A DNA stretch of 39,595 bases from Candidatus Acidiferrales bacterium (GCA_030037525.1 JASHRC010000247.1:1-39595); one strand, 5' to 3'; positions 15,744-25,045 are shown, counted from the stretch's first letter. The notes: generated by a model not told the origin, from the sequence alone. Translations and numbers: made by a program.

Positions 15744-18028
15744 CGCACTCCGGCCGGCGTGCGCGCCGTGGTTGCTCGCCAAGCCGCCGCTCGTTCGACG
15801 CCCTCGAAGATGCTCTCGGGCAGCAAGGGCACGCTGTCAAAGGGAATTCCCAGTGCGTCTTCCACGGCATTCACCACCGCCGGCGCCGGCCCATCCATCG
15901 GCAGCTCGCCGATTCCCTTTGCGCCAAAGGCGCCATAACGATTGCCCAACTCTTCGAAAAACACGCGAACGGCAGGCAGGTCCGCCGAAGTGGGAATGGT
16001 GTAATTGGTCATCTGGCTGTTCGCCATGCGGCCTTCCCGCCATTCTACTTTCTCGTACAATGCGAATCCAATTCCCTGCGCCACCCCGCCCAGAATCTGT
16101 CCCCGTGCCAGCACCGGATTCATCACGCGTCCCACCTCCTGCAGAGCGACGAAGTCATCCACTCGTGTGCTGTAACTCGTCAAGTTCACCGTGACTTCCG
16201 CTACATAGATGGCCCAGGTGAAGGCCGCATAGGCCTCGCCGCGGTACTTTTGATCGTCCCAGTAGATTCCCTCGGGTGACTCGTACCGCGCAAGCGATCG
16301 CAGCCGTTGGTGCGCGGCCACATAAGCGCGGCACGCAGCGCGAAATTCCGCCGCCGTGCCGTTGCCCTTGAGCAGTCCAGCAGCAACCAGCGTCTGCTTT
16401 AGGCCCAGCGCCGCCGACGCCACCAATTTGCCCACCACCATGGCCGTGCGCGACGCCACGGTCGGCCCGCTGTTGGGTACCTCGCCGGTGTCGGGCCGCG
16501 CCATGGTTACATCTTCATACGGCAGGCCCAGCGCCTCGGCCGCAATCTGGCACAGGACGGTGTTGGTTCCCTGCCCGAATTCGGTGCTCGAAACCAGCAC
16601 CTTGACGCCGCCATCGGCCGATCCCTCGACTCCCACCACCGAGGCGAGATGCCGCTCGCCCGATCCGGTGAATCCCGCTCCATGCAGAAACGCCGCGATT
16701 CCCATCCCTTTCTTCTCCGAGCCGAGGGGATTTTCCTTCGCAAAGCGCCTCTTCTTCTGCTCGTAGTCCGCCAAGCCGAGCGCGCGATCGAGCAATTTCC
16801 CTAGATCGATCGGCTCGTTGATCACCTGCTCGGTAATCGTGGTCTGGCCCGGCTGGAGGAAATTGCGCCGCCGAATTTCCGCGGGCGAAAGTCCCACAGC
16901 GCGCGCGAGCCTCTCCATGTGCCGCTCGATCGCAAAGAGCGCCTGGGGCGCGCCGAAGCCGCGAAACGCCCCGTGAGGGGGAGTGTTCGTCGCCACCGCC
17001 TTGGCCCTCACCCGCACGTTTGGCCAGTAGTAGGGACCGCCGGCATGGATCGTCGCGCGCGACAGCACCACCGGCGAAAGCGTCATATAGGCGCCGCCAT
17101 CGATGACCAAGTCGATTTCGCCACCCAGAATTTTTCCATCCTTGCTTAGGGCTGTGCGATGCCGCGTGCGCGACGGGTGCCGCTTGGTTGTCGCCGCCAT
17201 GTCCTCGGCGCGATCATAAATAATCTTTACCGGCCGCCCGGCTTTCATCGCCAGCAGCGATGCGTGGGCCGCGATCATCGACGGATAGTCTTCCTTGCCG
17301 CCGAAGGCGCCGCCCGTTTCGGTCTGCACCACGCGCACTTTGTCTTCCGGCAACCCGCACAATTCGACGAGCGCCTTATGCACGTAATAGGGACACTGCA
17401 GCGAACCCCACACGGTAATTCCCTTTTCGGCATCGAACGCGGCGATCACGCCATTGGTCTCGATGTAGAGCTGCTCCTGCGCGCCGGTCGAATATTCGCC
17501 TTCGACGATGTAATCCGCCTTGGCCCACACGCTGTCCACATCGCCCTTTTCAATTCGATACGACTTGAAAACATTGTCCGTACCCCAGATGATCTGCTCT
17601 TGGCGCTCGCTAGAGTCCATCGTGAACACCGCCGGCAGAGCCTCGTATTCAATCTCGACCGCCGCCACGGCTTTGGGCAAAGCATGACGGCGAGGGTGCG
17701 CCAGCAGCAGAATGGCCTCCTCGGGATGATTGACGACATCGGCGGCAAGACACGGCTGATCGTTTTCAATCAGCGCGACCCAGTTCCGCCCGGGAATGTC
17801 TTTTGCCGATACGATGACGAACTCGTTCCAAGCGACCCCCGGCCCAAAATCTATTTTTTTGATTTTTCCGCGCGGGATCTGGCTGCGCACCGTTGCGCCG
17901 TAGAGCATGTGGGGGAAACTGAGGTCGTCGATGTACCGCGCGCAGCCGCTGACCTTGTCGCGGCCTTCCTTGCGCGGCGCAGAGGATCCTACGATGTGTT
18001 CAGTCTGGGACCCGGACACGCCTCCCAT
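15740..18028 (-). CDS. Xanthine dehydrogenase molybdenum-binding subunit
   Basis: A 762-residue catalytic subunit of the xanthine oxidase family, oxidising xanthine/hypoxanthine to urate. It holds the N-terminal a/b-hammerhead domain (KVSGCARYIDDL) and molybdopterin motifs ETGGAFGGKEDYP, PPHGAFRGFGAPQ, SSTEFGQGTNTV, and the catalytic Glu in GAKGIGELPMDGPAPAV near the C-terminus. Substrate choice among xanthine, nicotinate-type or aldehyde substrates is not certain from motifs alone. The neighbours (guanine deaminase, allantoate amidohydrolase, UraD/uricase and allantoinase fragments) strongly favour xanthine. The ATG at 18028 has only a distant AGGAG. First intact gene of the operon. Confidence 0.88.
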   Translation of the reverse strand: MGGVSGSQTEHIVGSSAPRKEGRDKVSGCARYIDDLSFPHMLYGATVRSQIPRGKIKKIDFGPGVAWNEFVIVSAKDIPGRNWVALIENDQPCLAADVVNHPEEAILLLAHPRRHALPKAVAAVEIEYEALPAVFTMDSSERQEQIIWGTDNVFKSYRIEKGDVDSVWAKADYIVEGEYSTGAQEQLYIETNGVIAAFDAEKGITVWGSLQCPYYVHKALVELCGLPEDKVRVVQTETGGAFGGKEDYPSMIAAHASLLAMKAGRPVKIIYDRAEDMAATTKRHPSRTRHRTALSKDGKILGGEIDLVIDGGAYMTLSPVVLSRATIHAGGPYYWPNVRVRAKAVATNTPPHGAFRGFGAPQALFAIERHMERLARAVGLSPAEIRRRNFLQPGQTTITEQVINEPIDLGKLLDRALGLADYEQKKRRFAKENPLGSEKKGMGIAAFLHGAGFTGSGERHLASVVGVEGSADGGVKVLVSSTEFGQGTNTVLCQIAAEALGLPYEDVTMARPDTGEVPNSGPTVASRTAMVVGKLVASAALGLKQTLVAAGLLKGNGTAAEFRAACRAYVAAHQRLRSLARYESPEGIYWDDQKYRGEAYAAFTWAIYVAEVTVNLTSYSTRVDDFVALQEVGRVMNPVLARGQILGGVAQGIGFALYEKVEWREGRMANSQMTNYTIPTSADLPAVRVFFEELGNRYGAFGAKGIGELPMDGPAPAVVNAVEDALGIPFDSVPLLPESIFEGVERAAAWRATTARTPAGVR

Positions 18029-18099
18029 TGTGACCGAAAATTGCTCCTATTTACACGCTGGATTCCGAGAATCGAGGCCTTCCCTTTGGGACAGTGGTC

Positions 18100-18345
18100 T
18101 CAAGCGCGGACCGATCCAGGCCGATGTTCTCTTCCCTGGGGCTCACGCGGAAATTGGTCGCAATCGAAGGCGAGTTTGCCTCGCATATAGGTTGCCTTCA
18201 CGACGCCCCGCAAACGCTTGCCCCCATAGGGCGACAGCTGATGTCGCTGGTAGAGCCGCTCGCTCGTTACCACGAATTCCGCCTCCGGCTCGAACACAAC
18301 CAGATCCGCATCTGATCCCGCGGCGATCCGCCCCTTGTGCGAAGC
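18100..18345 (-). pseudogene. C-terminal fragment of an allantoinase/dihydropyrimidinase-type amidohydrolase
   Basis: About 80 residues match the very end of allantoinase: HKGRIAAGSDADLVVFEPEA cut by kind, then EFVVTSERLYQRHQLSPYGG, then KRLRGVVKATYMRGKLAFD, ending in TGA at 18102-18100. The HKGxIxxGxDADLVVF strand and the YxGxxLRGVVxxTxxRG tail are hallmarks of the cyclic amidohydrolase family. The metal-binding part (HxH, carbamylated Lys, later His and Asp), roughly the first 370 residues, is absent. Upstream in frame there is a TAG before any plausible ATG. The fragment lies 72 bases before the xanthine dehydrogenase operon on the same strand, so the intact gene was probably its first member. 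It overlaps the leader of the divergent guanine deaminase gene. Confidence 0.8.
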
Positions 18346-18410
18346 GCAGTATGGGAAATTCGTTTGCCGTTGGGGACACGACTACCGATATTCGAGCTTA
18401 TACTCAAGCA

Positions 18411-18878
18411 ATGTCCAGCCCTTTCATGGCTCGCGCCATCGAGCTCGCTATTGAAAATGTCCGCTCAGGCCGCGGCGGCCCCTTCGGGGCCGTCGTGGTC
18501 AAAGAGGGCCAAATTATCGCCGAGGCTGCCAACCGGGTCACCGCCACCAATGATCCCACCGCCCACGCCGAGGTCCTGGCCATCCGCGCTGCTTGTGCAA
18601 AACTCGGCGCTTTCGAGCTCCGCGGCTCGGAGCTCTACACCTCCTGTGAGCCCTGCCCGATGTGCCTCGGGGCCATCTACTGGGCACGGCCGGATCGCGT
18701 CTATTTTGGCGGTAGCGCTTCGGACGCCTCGCGCGCCGGCTTCGACGACTCCCTCATCTATTGCGAAATCGCCCAACCCCACACCTCGCGCAGAATCCCG
18801 ATGATCCAGCTCATGCGCGACGAAGCGCTGGAAACCTTCCGCGCCTGGGAACGCCAACCCAACAAAATCCCCTATTAG
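18411..18878 (+). CDS. guaD: Guanine deaminase, CMP/dCMP-deaminase fold
   Basis: A 155-residue zinc deaminase converting guanine to xanthine, like B. subtilis GuaD. The zinc motif is complete: His52-Ala-Glu54 (THAHAEVLAIRAA in outline) and Cys82-Pro-Met-Cys85 (SCEPCPMCLGAIYWA). The WARPDRVYFGG segment and the C-terminal YCEI...PMIQLM...AWERQPNKIPY region fit the domain-swapped GuaD type rather than tRNA adenosine deaminase. The start ATG at 18411 has no clear ribosome site; a longer open frame upstream overlaps the allantoinase remnant and is not protein-like. Feeding xanthine to the divergent xanthine dehydrogenase operon is its likely job. Confidence 0.88.
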   Translation: MSSPFMARAIELAIENVRSGRGGPFGAVVVKEGQIIAEAANRVTATNDPTAHAEVLAIRAACAKLGAFELRGSELYTSCEPCPMCLGAIYWARPDRVYFGGSASDASRAGFDDSLIYCEIAQPHTSRRIPMIQLMRDEALETFRAWERQPNKIPY

Positions 18879-18938
18879 GGAACTTTTGCCGCCCCTGGGG
18901 GCAAGTATCGTCAAACCGTGGTAGTGTGGGGTTGGCCT

Positions 18939-20516
18939 ATGCTCCGGATTGGTCTTGCCGCTGCCGAACTCCTCGCGCTGCTTGTTGCCGCGCTCTTGCC
19001 TGCCCTAGGACAGGGCATGCAGTACGAAATCCACTCGGAAAAGCGTCTGTTCCCCACAATCGGTCCCGGCGTGGTCGCCCTCAAACGGGATGCCGCCGGA
19101 AACTACTATATTCTCGCGGAGCCGGCCGACAGGATCTTGGTTTTTGATGCCGCCCAGCGCCCCAAGGGACAGATTCCCAACGCCAATTCCGCCGGCGCCG
19201 TGATCCGCTACGCGGTCGGCATGGATCTGGATTCTGAAGGTCGCCTCTACGTGGCCGACCGCGGCGCGAACGCCGTCAAGGTTTTCGCTCCCGACGGAGC
19301 TCCGATCGCGAACGTTCCGGTCACCGCTCCGACCTCCGTCGTCGCGCTTTCCGACGGCCAGTTCGCCGTTACCAAACTCCAATCGAAGCGGCTGGTCCAG
19401 ATCATGGACCAAACGGGCGCAACGATCCGCACCTTCGGCGACCCGGGTGATCTGAGCGCTGCTCCGACCTCGACACCTTCTCCTGTAGCGGGCCGTCCTA
19501 CCCCGCCGGTGCCCCCGGTCGATCGCGGGCGCATCACCGGCGATCGTGCCGGAAATATCTATTTTGCTTTCACCTCTCTCGCCGATCCCGCCGTCCAACG
19601 GTTTGATCGCTGGGGTTACTCCGCCTACGACTCCGTCATGCCCGCCACTGATTTTGGTGCCCTCGGCGGACGAAACGGGCGCGACGTCGAGCTCGGCTAC
19701 AGCATTTCCGGCATCACCGGCGCTGACACTGTCAGCGCCTGGACCGACCTCCACTCGGTGAAGGCTTCCGTCAGCAGCAGGGGAGAGCGCCGCGGCCGCA
19801 CTGGCACAGGACCGGGAACGACCGGAAGCGGTACCAACAGCTCGGCCACATCCGATTCCTCGACAGCGGCGATTGCCGGAGATGATATTTCAGATTCCTC
19901 AGACTACGACGGAGAGATTCTTAACTACAACGGGCAAACCGCCTCGGACACATCACTGTTTGGGACTTCCGGGCTGGGAATGCTTGGTCCCGGGTTCGCG
20001 ATGCCCGGCATGATGGGTATGGGGTTTGGCGATCCGTTTCGCATGGGAGGATTTCCCAGAGCCTTCGGAGATTTCGGCGCCGATCACACCCACCCAGACT
20101 TCCCCGGCGGAAGACCCGACGGCGAGGGTTTTGGCCACTTTCATCCCGGCTTTAACACCTATCGCTCCACCGTTACGGTGCGCGTCGCGCTTGACGATCC
20201 GTCCAAGCGCAAACTCGCCAAGCCCGTGATTACGGCAATGGCCGTCGATCCCCAAACCGAGGAGGCCTGGGCCGCCATCGGCGACATGCTGGTGCACCTG
20301 GGTCGCAACGGCAATCGTCTGGACACTTACTACGTTACGATTACTGGCGACACGACGGCAAAAGCCTCGGCGATTCTCGTCGAACCGAGTCGCATCCTGA
20401 TCGCCTCCGATTCTTGGGGCATTTACGAATTCGCCCGCCCCGACAATTCCTCCCGGGCACAACCCACCGGCCACACCGCTGTCGCCCAGCCGCTCGCCCC
20501 TCCGACGTCCAAATAG
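18939..20516 (+). CDS. Exported NHL/beta-propeller-like protein with a Gly/Met/Phe-rich insert
   Basis: About 525 residues. A signal peptide (IGLAAAELLALLVAALLPALG) is followed by propeller-like repeats over about 25-230 (YAVGMDLDSEGRLYVADRGA, NAVKVFAPDGAPIA, RGRITGDRAGNIYFAFTS). A long low-complexity linker follows (about 280-410): Thr/Gly/Ser repeats, an Asp/Ser run, then MPGMMGMGFGDPFRMGGFPR and His/Gly/Phe-rich sequence. A last propeller-like part (VITAMAVDPQTEEAWAAIGD) ends the protein. Function is not recognised; a scaffold or binding role outside the cytoplasm is plausible. The start is ambiguous between ATG 18939 and GTG 18918; I chose the ATG since the signal peptide begins there. 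It converges on the subtilase gene with a 10-base gap. Confidence 0.7.
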   Translation: MLRIGLAAAELLALLVAALLPALGQGMQYEIHSEKRLFPTIGPGVVALKRDAAGNYYILAEPADRILVFDAAQRPKGQIPNANSAGAVIRYAVGMDLDSEGRLYVADRGANAVKVFAPDGAPIANVPVTAPTSVVALSDGQFAVTKLQSKRLVQIMDQTGATIRTFGDPGDLSAAPTSTPSPVAGRPTPPVPPVDRGRITGDRAGNIYFAFTSLADPAVQRFDRWGYSAYDSVMPATDFGALGGRNGRDVELGYSISGITGADTVSAWTDLHSVKASVSSRGERRGRTGTGPGTTGSGTNSSATSDSSTAAIAGDDISDSSDYDGEILNYNGQTASDTSLFGTSGLGMLGPGFAMPGMMGMGFGDPFRMGGFPRAFGDFGADHTHPDFPGGRPDGEGFGHFHPGFNTYRSTVTVRVALDDPSKRKLAKPVITAMAVDPQTEEAWAAIGDMLVHLGRNGNRLDTYYVTITGDTTAKASAILVEPSRILIASDSWGIYEFARPDNSSRAQPTGHTAVAQPLAPPTSK

Positions 20517-20526
20517 CGGGATCGGC

Positions 20527-22386
20527 CTAGCGACTGATTTGCTGTTCTAACAAGGCGACCGAGCGCTTCTCGTCAATCAAATGGAGGCGGCCGTCGGCGC
20601 TGGTGGTTGCACCCTTCCGGATGAGCTCAATCGCGCGTTCCGGGGTAAGTGACGGCGAGATGGCAAACAGCTTCGCGGCCAGATTCACCACGTTCGGCGA
20701 AGCCATCGAGGTCCCGGACAGCCTCAGCCTGGCACCCCCGGGAATGTAGCTTTCAACCTCGTATCCGCCGGCATCGACCACCACCGTCGGGCCGTAGCTG
20801 GTAAATGAGGTCTCCTCGCCTGCCTGATCGACGGCGCCAACCGCAATCAGGTTGGGGAGGTCGAGCGAGGCCGGCACGTCGCCCAGAAACGCCGCGTCGC
20901 TGTTGCTGTTGCCGGCAGCGGTGACGAACAGAGTGTCCGGCGCGTTCCGGATGGCACTCTCGATGGCCTTGCGCCAGACGGCATAAAGCTCGTCGGCACG
21001 TTTCTTGCGCTCAGCGGGATCGGCGCCGCCTCCAGTCCGCGACAGCCACGTCTCAAACTCTTCCGGATCGTCTCCCCAACTCATGTTCACCACGCGAACA
21101 TGGCGCGTGCGGAAATAATCGGAGATCTGCTCGAAATCGGCCGCCAACTTATGCGCCCACTCGACTGTGGGAGGAAACGTCAGTTCGCTCAGTTGGTCGT
21201 CGAAGGCGGCGACGACCAGCCGCGCAAACGGATTGCCGCGCACGGCGATACCGGCGCAGTGCGTTCCGTGGGCATAAAAGCCGAGAGTTTCCTCGATTTG
21301 GAAAAGCCGGTGCAGCTGCTCGGGAGTTTCGGTGCGATAAACCTTCTCGAGTTCCTGCGCGTCGGGAGAATCCTTGGTGTTTTCGATGTCCAGCCGTCCG
21401 TTGACGAGGGCGCGAAACTCGGGATACGTTTCCCGTTCCTCCGGGGACAGCGGAAAGAGGTAGGAGGCCATCGGCGCGCCGCGATCGTCATAGGCCAGCC
21501 CGTGGCTGCCGCTGGCCGTCGGTCGCGGATCATCGAAAACCTGTCCGGGATAAACCGAAAGATCCACACCCGAATCCCAAATCCCGACCACAACCGGCGT
21601 CAAATCTTGATCCTGCCGGAGGGTGACCTCGCGCGAGGCCCAGATGTCAGGCTTGGTGTCAGGATGGGCCGCGATGTACTCCTTGAGAATCGGAGCGCGC
21701 AAGGGTCCGAGTGGAACACCGAATTCGATCTCGTCACGCGTTTCGACGACAGTCCAAGCCTCGGCATTATTGAGCGCACCGGACTTTTCGACGGCGGGAT
21801 CAATGTCGGTCATCACGCTGGCGAGTGCGACGGATTTCGAGTGGATGCGTGCGTCGACGTAGGAGCGCCGCGCCCAGTCCTCTGCGAGATTCCAGGGCAG
21901 CGAATCTACCCCCTGGCGATAGCGTTTCGTGAACGCTTGATCGAATGCTGCACCGTGCGTGGATTTCGTTTCCAGGAAGGCCTCCAGCTGGGCGCGAGCA
22001 CCAAGGCCGGTGGTCAACTTGGCCTCGGGCTTCTCCTGGAGCGAACGGAGCTGCTCGAGGGTTCCCAGCGCAGCAGAGTTGTCGCTGGCAAGGTCCTCGA
22101 GGTCGAACTTGACCTCGGTGAGCGTACGCAGAGTCGCCTTGTCGTCAATCTCGTAATTGTTGAAGATGTTGTCCAGATCGACGCGAACCTTCCGAGCGAA
22201 GGCGTTAAAGGTCGCGTCGTCGGCCCCTAAGAGCGCCGAAGCCGAACCTTCGAGCGGGTAACTGAAACGCGGCAGATCCGCTTCGCTTGCTACTCTCTTC
22301 TTGTTCGATCGGGCGGCGGCGGGAAATAGAACCGTCAGAAGGAAAAGACATCCGATCGAGCGCCAGAGGGTCTTCGCTGCCGGCAT
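20527..22386 (-). CDS. Subtilisin-like serine protease (S8 family), exported
   Basis: A 619-residue secreted protease. A signal peptide (residues about 5-25) and a long pro-region of about 240 residues precede the catalytic domain. The triad is complete: Asp271 (GIWDSGVD), His373 (YAHGTHCAG) and Ser560 (SGTSMASPN); the oxyanion Asn is in VTAAGNSNSD. The pro-region is helical and lacks an obvious Inhibitor_I9 signature. The start is ATG 22386; GTG at 22392 is two codons upstream and equally possible. No ribosome site is evident for either. Substrate unknown. It shares a 252-base upstream gap with the divergent M23 peptidase. Confidence 0.9.
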   Translation of the reverse strand: MPAAKTLWRSIGCLFLLTVLFPAAARSNKKRVASEADLPRFSYPLEGSASALLGADDATFNAFARKVRVDLDNIFNNYEIDDKATLRTLTEVKFDLEDLASDNSAALGTLEQLRSLQEKPEAKLTTGLGARAQLEAFLETKSTHGAAFDQAFTKRYRQGVDSLPWNLAEDWARRSYVDARIHSKSVALASVMTDIDPAVEKSGALNNAEAWTVVETRDEIEFGVPLGPLRAPILKEYIAAHPDTKPDIWASREVTLRQDQDLTPVVVGIWDSGVDLSVYPGQVFDDPRPTASGSHGLAYDDRGAPMASYLFPLSPEERETYPEFRALVNGRLDIENTKDSPDAQELEKVYRTETPEQLHRLFQIEETLGFYAHGTHCAGIAVRGNPFARLVVAAFDDQLSELTFPPTVEWAHKLAADFEQISDYFRTRHVRVVNMSWGDDPEEFETWLSRTGGGADPAERKKRADELYAVWRKAIESAIRNAPDTLFVTAAGNSNSDAAFLGDVPASLDLPNLIAVGAVDQAGEETSFTSYGPTVVVDAGGYEVESYIPGGARLRLSGTSMASPNVVNLAAKLFAISPSLTPERAIELIRKGATTSADGRLHLIDEKRSVALLEQQISR

Positions 22387-22638
22387 CGTCACACACGTTG
22401 GTGCTGCAAGTGAAGTCTAGGCGTCCAGGTGTGACCCGTCAATCGACGAAAGCCACTCGAGCCAAAGCACGCCCAAAGCCTTTCTGTATTTTCGCGCCGC
22501 CGATCGCTTGTCGCTTGCGCCGGGGGGGATTGGGACGCCCGTCACTACTTGCGAATCGCCCTTCACATTTTCGCTTTTCTATCGCGCGCGCCTTGGGCTA
22601 TCCTGCCGAATCATTTCGAGTGGAACGAAGGGTCCTCG

Positions 22639-23931
22639 ATGAGCAGGGCGCGACAAATCTTCTGGGCGGGCTTTCTTCTGCTGGCCGCGGGCTTCGCCGC
22701 CGCCTCTTACCAGGTGCGGTTTTCCGCCGAAAGAGTTTTGGCTCGCAACCGCTCGGCGGCGCAGGGGGAGGCCTTGCGCCTTGAGCAGCAGATCGTTCGT
22801 TTCAGCGCGTACACCCTTCCCAAAGGGCTGGCTTTTGCCGCCTCTCTGGAGGACATGGGCGTGGATCGGCCGACCGCAGTGCGCCTGGAAGCTTCTGCAC
22901 AGTCTGTCTTCGACTTGCGTCGTCTTCGTGCCGGCAATCAACTGGCGATCGGACGCTCGCTCTGGGGCGATCTGCGCGAAGTCCGCTACACCATCGATCC
23001 CGAGCATGTCCTGTCGATCGCGCCCCAGGGAGGCAGTTTCCATTCCGAGATCGAGGCCATTGCTTCCCATATGGAAACGGTGGGCGTCGGGGGCCGAATC
23101 GAAGGCTCTCTGTTTGAGGCCGTCACCGATGCCGGCGAAAACCCCCAGCTGGCGATGCGCCTGGCCGGTATCTTCGCATTCGATCTCGACTTCTCGACCG
23201 ATCCGCGCCCCGGCGATACGTTCCGCGTCGTGGTCGAAAAGAAAATACTGGCGAATGGGGAAACCGTCTCGTACGGCCGCATTCTCGCCGCCGAATACAA
23301 CCGCGGCACACGCTCCTATCGCGCCGTCCTGTTCCGGGACGCGTCTGGCAACCAGGCGTACTTCACACCGGAAGGCAAGCAAATGAAGAAGGCCTTCCTC
23401 GCTTCACCGCTGAAGTTCGCCGCACCGATCACTTCGCATTTCAGCTATCACCGCTTCCATCCGATTCTCAAGGAATACCGGCCGCACCTCGGAATCGACT
23501 ACGGCGCCCCGATGGGCGCTCCCGTGCAAACGATTGGCGATGGCCGGGTCATTTTTGCAGGGCTAAAGGGCGGCGACGGTAATCTCGTCAAGGTCCGGCA
23601 CGCGAACGCCTACACCACCTATTACATGCATCTCTCGCGCGTTTTGGTCCGCAACGGCCAGCGGGTCGAGCAGGGCCAGCCGATCGGGCTGGTCGGCATG
23701 ACGGGGCTTTCGACCGGGCCGCATCTCGACTTCCGCATCGAGCTAGGCGGACGATTTTTGAACTTCGAGAAGCTGGGACTTCCCACCGCCGATCCGATCT
23801 CCAAGCGCAACTGGCCGGCATTCGCTGCCGCCCGCGATCGAGCCTTCGCCCTGATGCCGCCGCCCGAGGGAGACCACACCTCCGTCGCCGAGAGCCGGCA
23901 GCCCCGAGCCCCTGTTTCCTCGGCTCGCTGA
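22639..23931 (+). CDS. M23-family (LytM-type) metallopeptidase, membrane-anchored
   Basis: A 430-residue protein with an N-terminal signal anchor (IFWAGFLLLAAGFAAASY), a region similar to the spacer of MepM/NlpD-type hydrolases (about 45-220), and a C-terminal M23 domain (about 255-375). Zinc ligands His283 and Asp287 are in RPHLGIDYG; a catalytic His is in YYMHLSRV; His362 is in TGPHLDFRIE. The usual HxH is HxD here (Asp364), a variant I recall from other M23 subfamilies, so activity is likely but not certain. Probable role: cleaving peptidoglycan cross-links in the periplasm. The ATG at 22639 is chosen because the signal anchor begins there, with GAAGG upstream. Confidence 0.88.
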   Translation: MSRARQIFWAGFLLLAAGFAAASYQVRFSAERVLARNRSAAQGEALRLEQQIVRFSAYTLPKGLAFAASLEDMGVDRPTAVRLEASAQSVFDLRRLRAGNQLAIGRSLWGDLREVRYTIDPEHVLSIAPQGGSFHSEIEAIASHMETVGVGGRIEGSLFEAVTDAGENPQLAMRLAGIFAFDLDFSTDPRPGDTFRVVVEKKILANGETVSYGRILAAEYNRGTRSYRAVLFRDASGNQAYFTPEGKQMKKAFLASPLKFAAPITSHFSYHRFHPILKEYRPHLGIDYGAPMGAPVQTIGDGRVIFAGLKGGDGNLVKVRHANAYTTYYMHLSRVLVRNGQRVEQGQPIGLVGMTGLSTGPHLDFRIELGGRFLNFEKLGLPTADPISKRNWPAFAAARDRAFALMPPPEGDHTSVAESRQPRAPVSSAR

Positions 23932-24013
23932 GCGCACCAAAAAAAAGTGAAGCCCGGGCGCACGGGGAGTACCAGGCAAAGCGGAGTCGGGCGGGATCGA
24001 ATGCTTCGCGATT

Positions 24014-25045
24014 TCAGGGGCGAACTTCCCAGGTGTCGCCCTCGCACAGCAGCTTGGCGAGGTCGCCTGGTCCGCGCTTGGCCCGGACGTCGCGAATCTG
24101 CGCGGCAATGTTTTCCTCGTAGCGCGGGACGTCCGGCCAGGACCGGAAGACGCCGATGGGAGTCGGAAAACCCGGCTGCTCTTCCATATGCGCAAGCAAA
24201 AACGAGTATGCGGGCTGCCGATTATGCTCGTCGTGGACCAGGAGATCCCGTTCGGTCTTGCCGTTGCCAACGGAGACCACTTCGAGATTGAGCCCGTTCA
24301 GGCGGATTCCCTTGTCTCGGTTCCGTCCGAACACGAGCGGCTTGCCCTGCTCGAGCTGCACAACATGTTCGCTGCGCGCATCTTTTTCGGTCAGCGATTC
24401 CCACGCGCGATCGTTGAAGATGTTGCAGTTCTGAAGAATCTCGACGTAGGCAGAGCCCTTGTGCGCCGCCGCCTTCCGCAGCGTCTCTTTCAAATGCTGC
24501 TGGAACACGTCGACCGAGCGGGCCACGAATGTCGCATTCGCGCCCAGCGCGAGTGCGATCGGATTAAAGGGGCGGTCGGCGGTCCCGTAGGGAGTCGATT
24601 TCGTTTTCTTGCCGATTTCCGAAGTGGGGGAGTACTGCCCTTTCGTCAGTCCGTAGATGCGATTGTTGAACATCAGAACTTTCAGCCCGACGTTGCGGCG
24701 CAGCATGTGAATGGTGTGATTGCCGCCGATCGAAAGCGAGTCGCCGTCACCGGTCGCCACCCAAACCTCCAGATCCGGGCGAGTGATTTTAAGGCCGGTC
24801 GCCACCGCCGGCGCGCGGCCGTGAATGGAGTGAAAACCGAATGTGTTCATATAATACGGAAAGCGGCTCGAGCAGCCGATGCCGGAAATGACGACGAACT
24901 TTTCCTTCGGAATGCCGAGCTCCGGGAAAACCGACTGCACGGCTGACAGGATGGCGTAGTCGCCGCAGCCGGGACACCAGCGAATCTCCTGGTCGGTTTG
25001 AAAATCCTTCTTGGTGTAAGGCAGCGGCAGGGTTAGCGTGCTCAT
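24014..25045 (-). CDS. korB: 2-oxoacid:ferredoxin oxidoreductase beta subunit
   Basis: A 343-residue thiamine-pyrophosphate-binding subunit of 2-oxoglutarate/2-oxoacid:ferredoxin oxidoreductase; with KorA it decarboxylates a 2-oxoacid with CoA and reduces ferredoxin. Visible: CPGCGDYAIL near the N-terminus, GIGCSSRFPYY, the TPP/Mg motif GDGDSLSIGGNH, and NNRIYGLTKGQYSPTS, typical of KorB. No extra ferredoxin domain is present. GGAGAAATCCCG precedes the ATG at 25045. It follows korA on the same strand after 40 bases. The most likely substrate is 2-oxoglutarate, giving an oxidative or reductive TCA step; this is a family-level inference. Confidence 0.9.
   Translation of the reverse strand: MSTLTLPLPYTKKDFQTDQEIRWCPGCGDYAILSAVQSVFPELGIPKEKFVVISGIGCSSRFPYYMNTFGFHSIHGRAPAVATGLKITRPDLEVWVATGDGDSLSIGGNHTIHMLRRNVGLKVLMFNNRIYGLTKGQYSPTSEIGKKTKSTPYGTADRPFNPIALALGANATFVARSVDVFQQHLKETLRKAAAHKGSAYVEILQNCNIFNDRAWESLTEKDARSEHVVQLEQGKPLVFGRNRDKGIRLNGLNLEVVSVGNGKTERDLLVHDEHNRQPAYSFLLAHMEEQPGFPTPIGVFRSWPDVPRYEENIAAQIRDVRAKRGPGDLAKLLCEGDTWEVRP

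Noticed and set aside
17159-18190. Long plus-strand open frame opposite the xanthine dehydrogenase molybdenum subunit
   Set aside because: Shadow of the real gene; no motif, signal or ribosome site.
21100-22230. Long plus-strand open frame opposite the subtilase
   Set aside because: Shadow of a gene with a full catalytic triad; the antisense product has no recognisable features.
23932-24013. Terminator between the convergent M23 and korB genes
   Set aside because: A run of eight T exists on the minus strand, but the preceding GC-rich stretch (GCCCGGGC) cannot form a hairpin with a proper loop.
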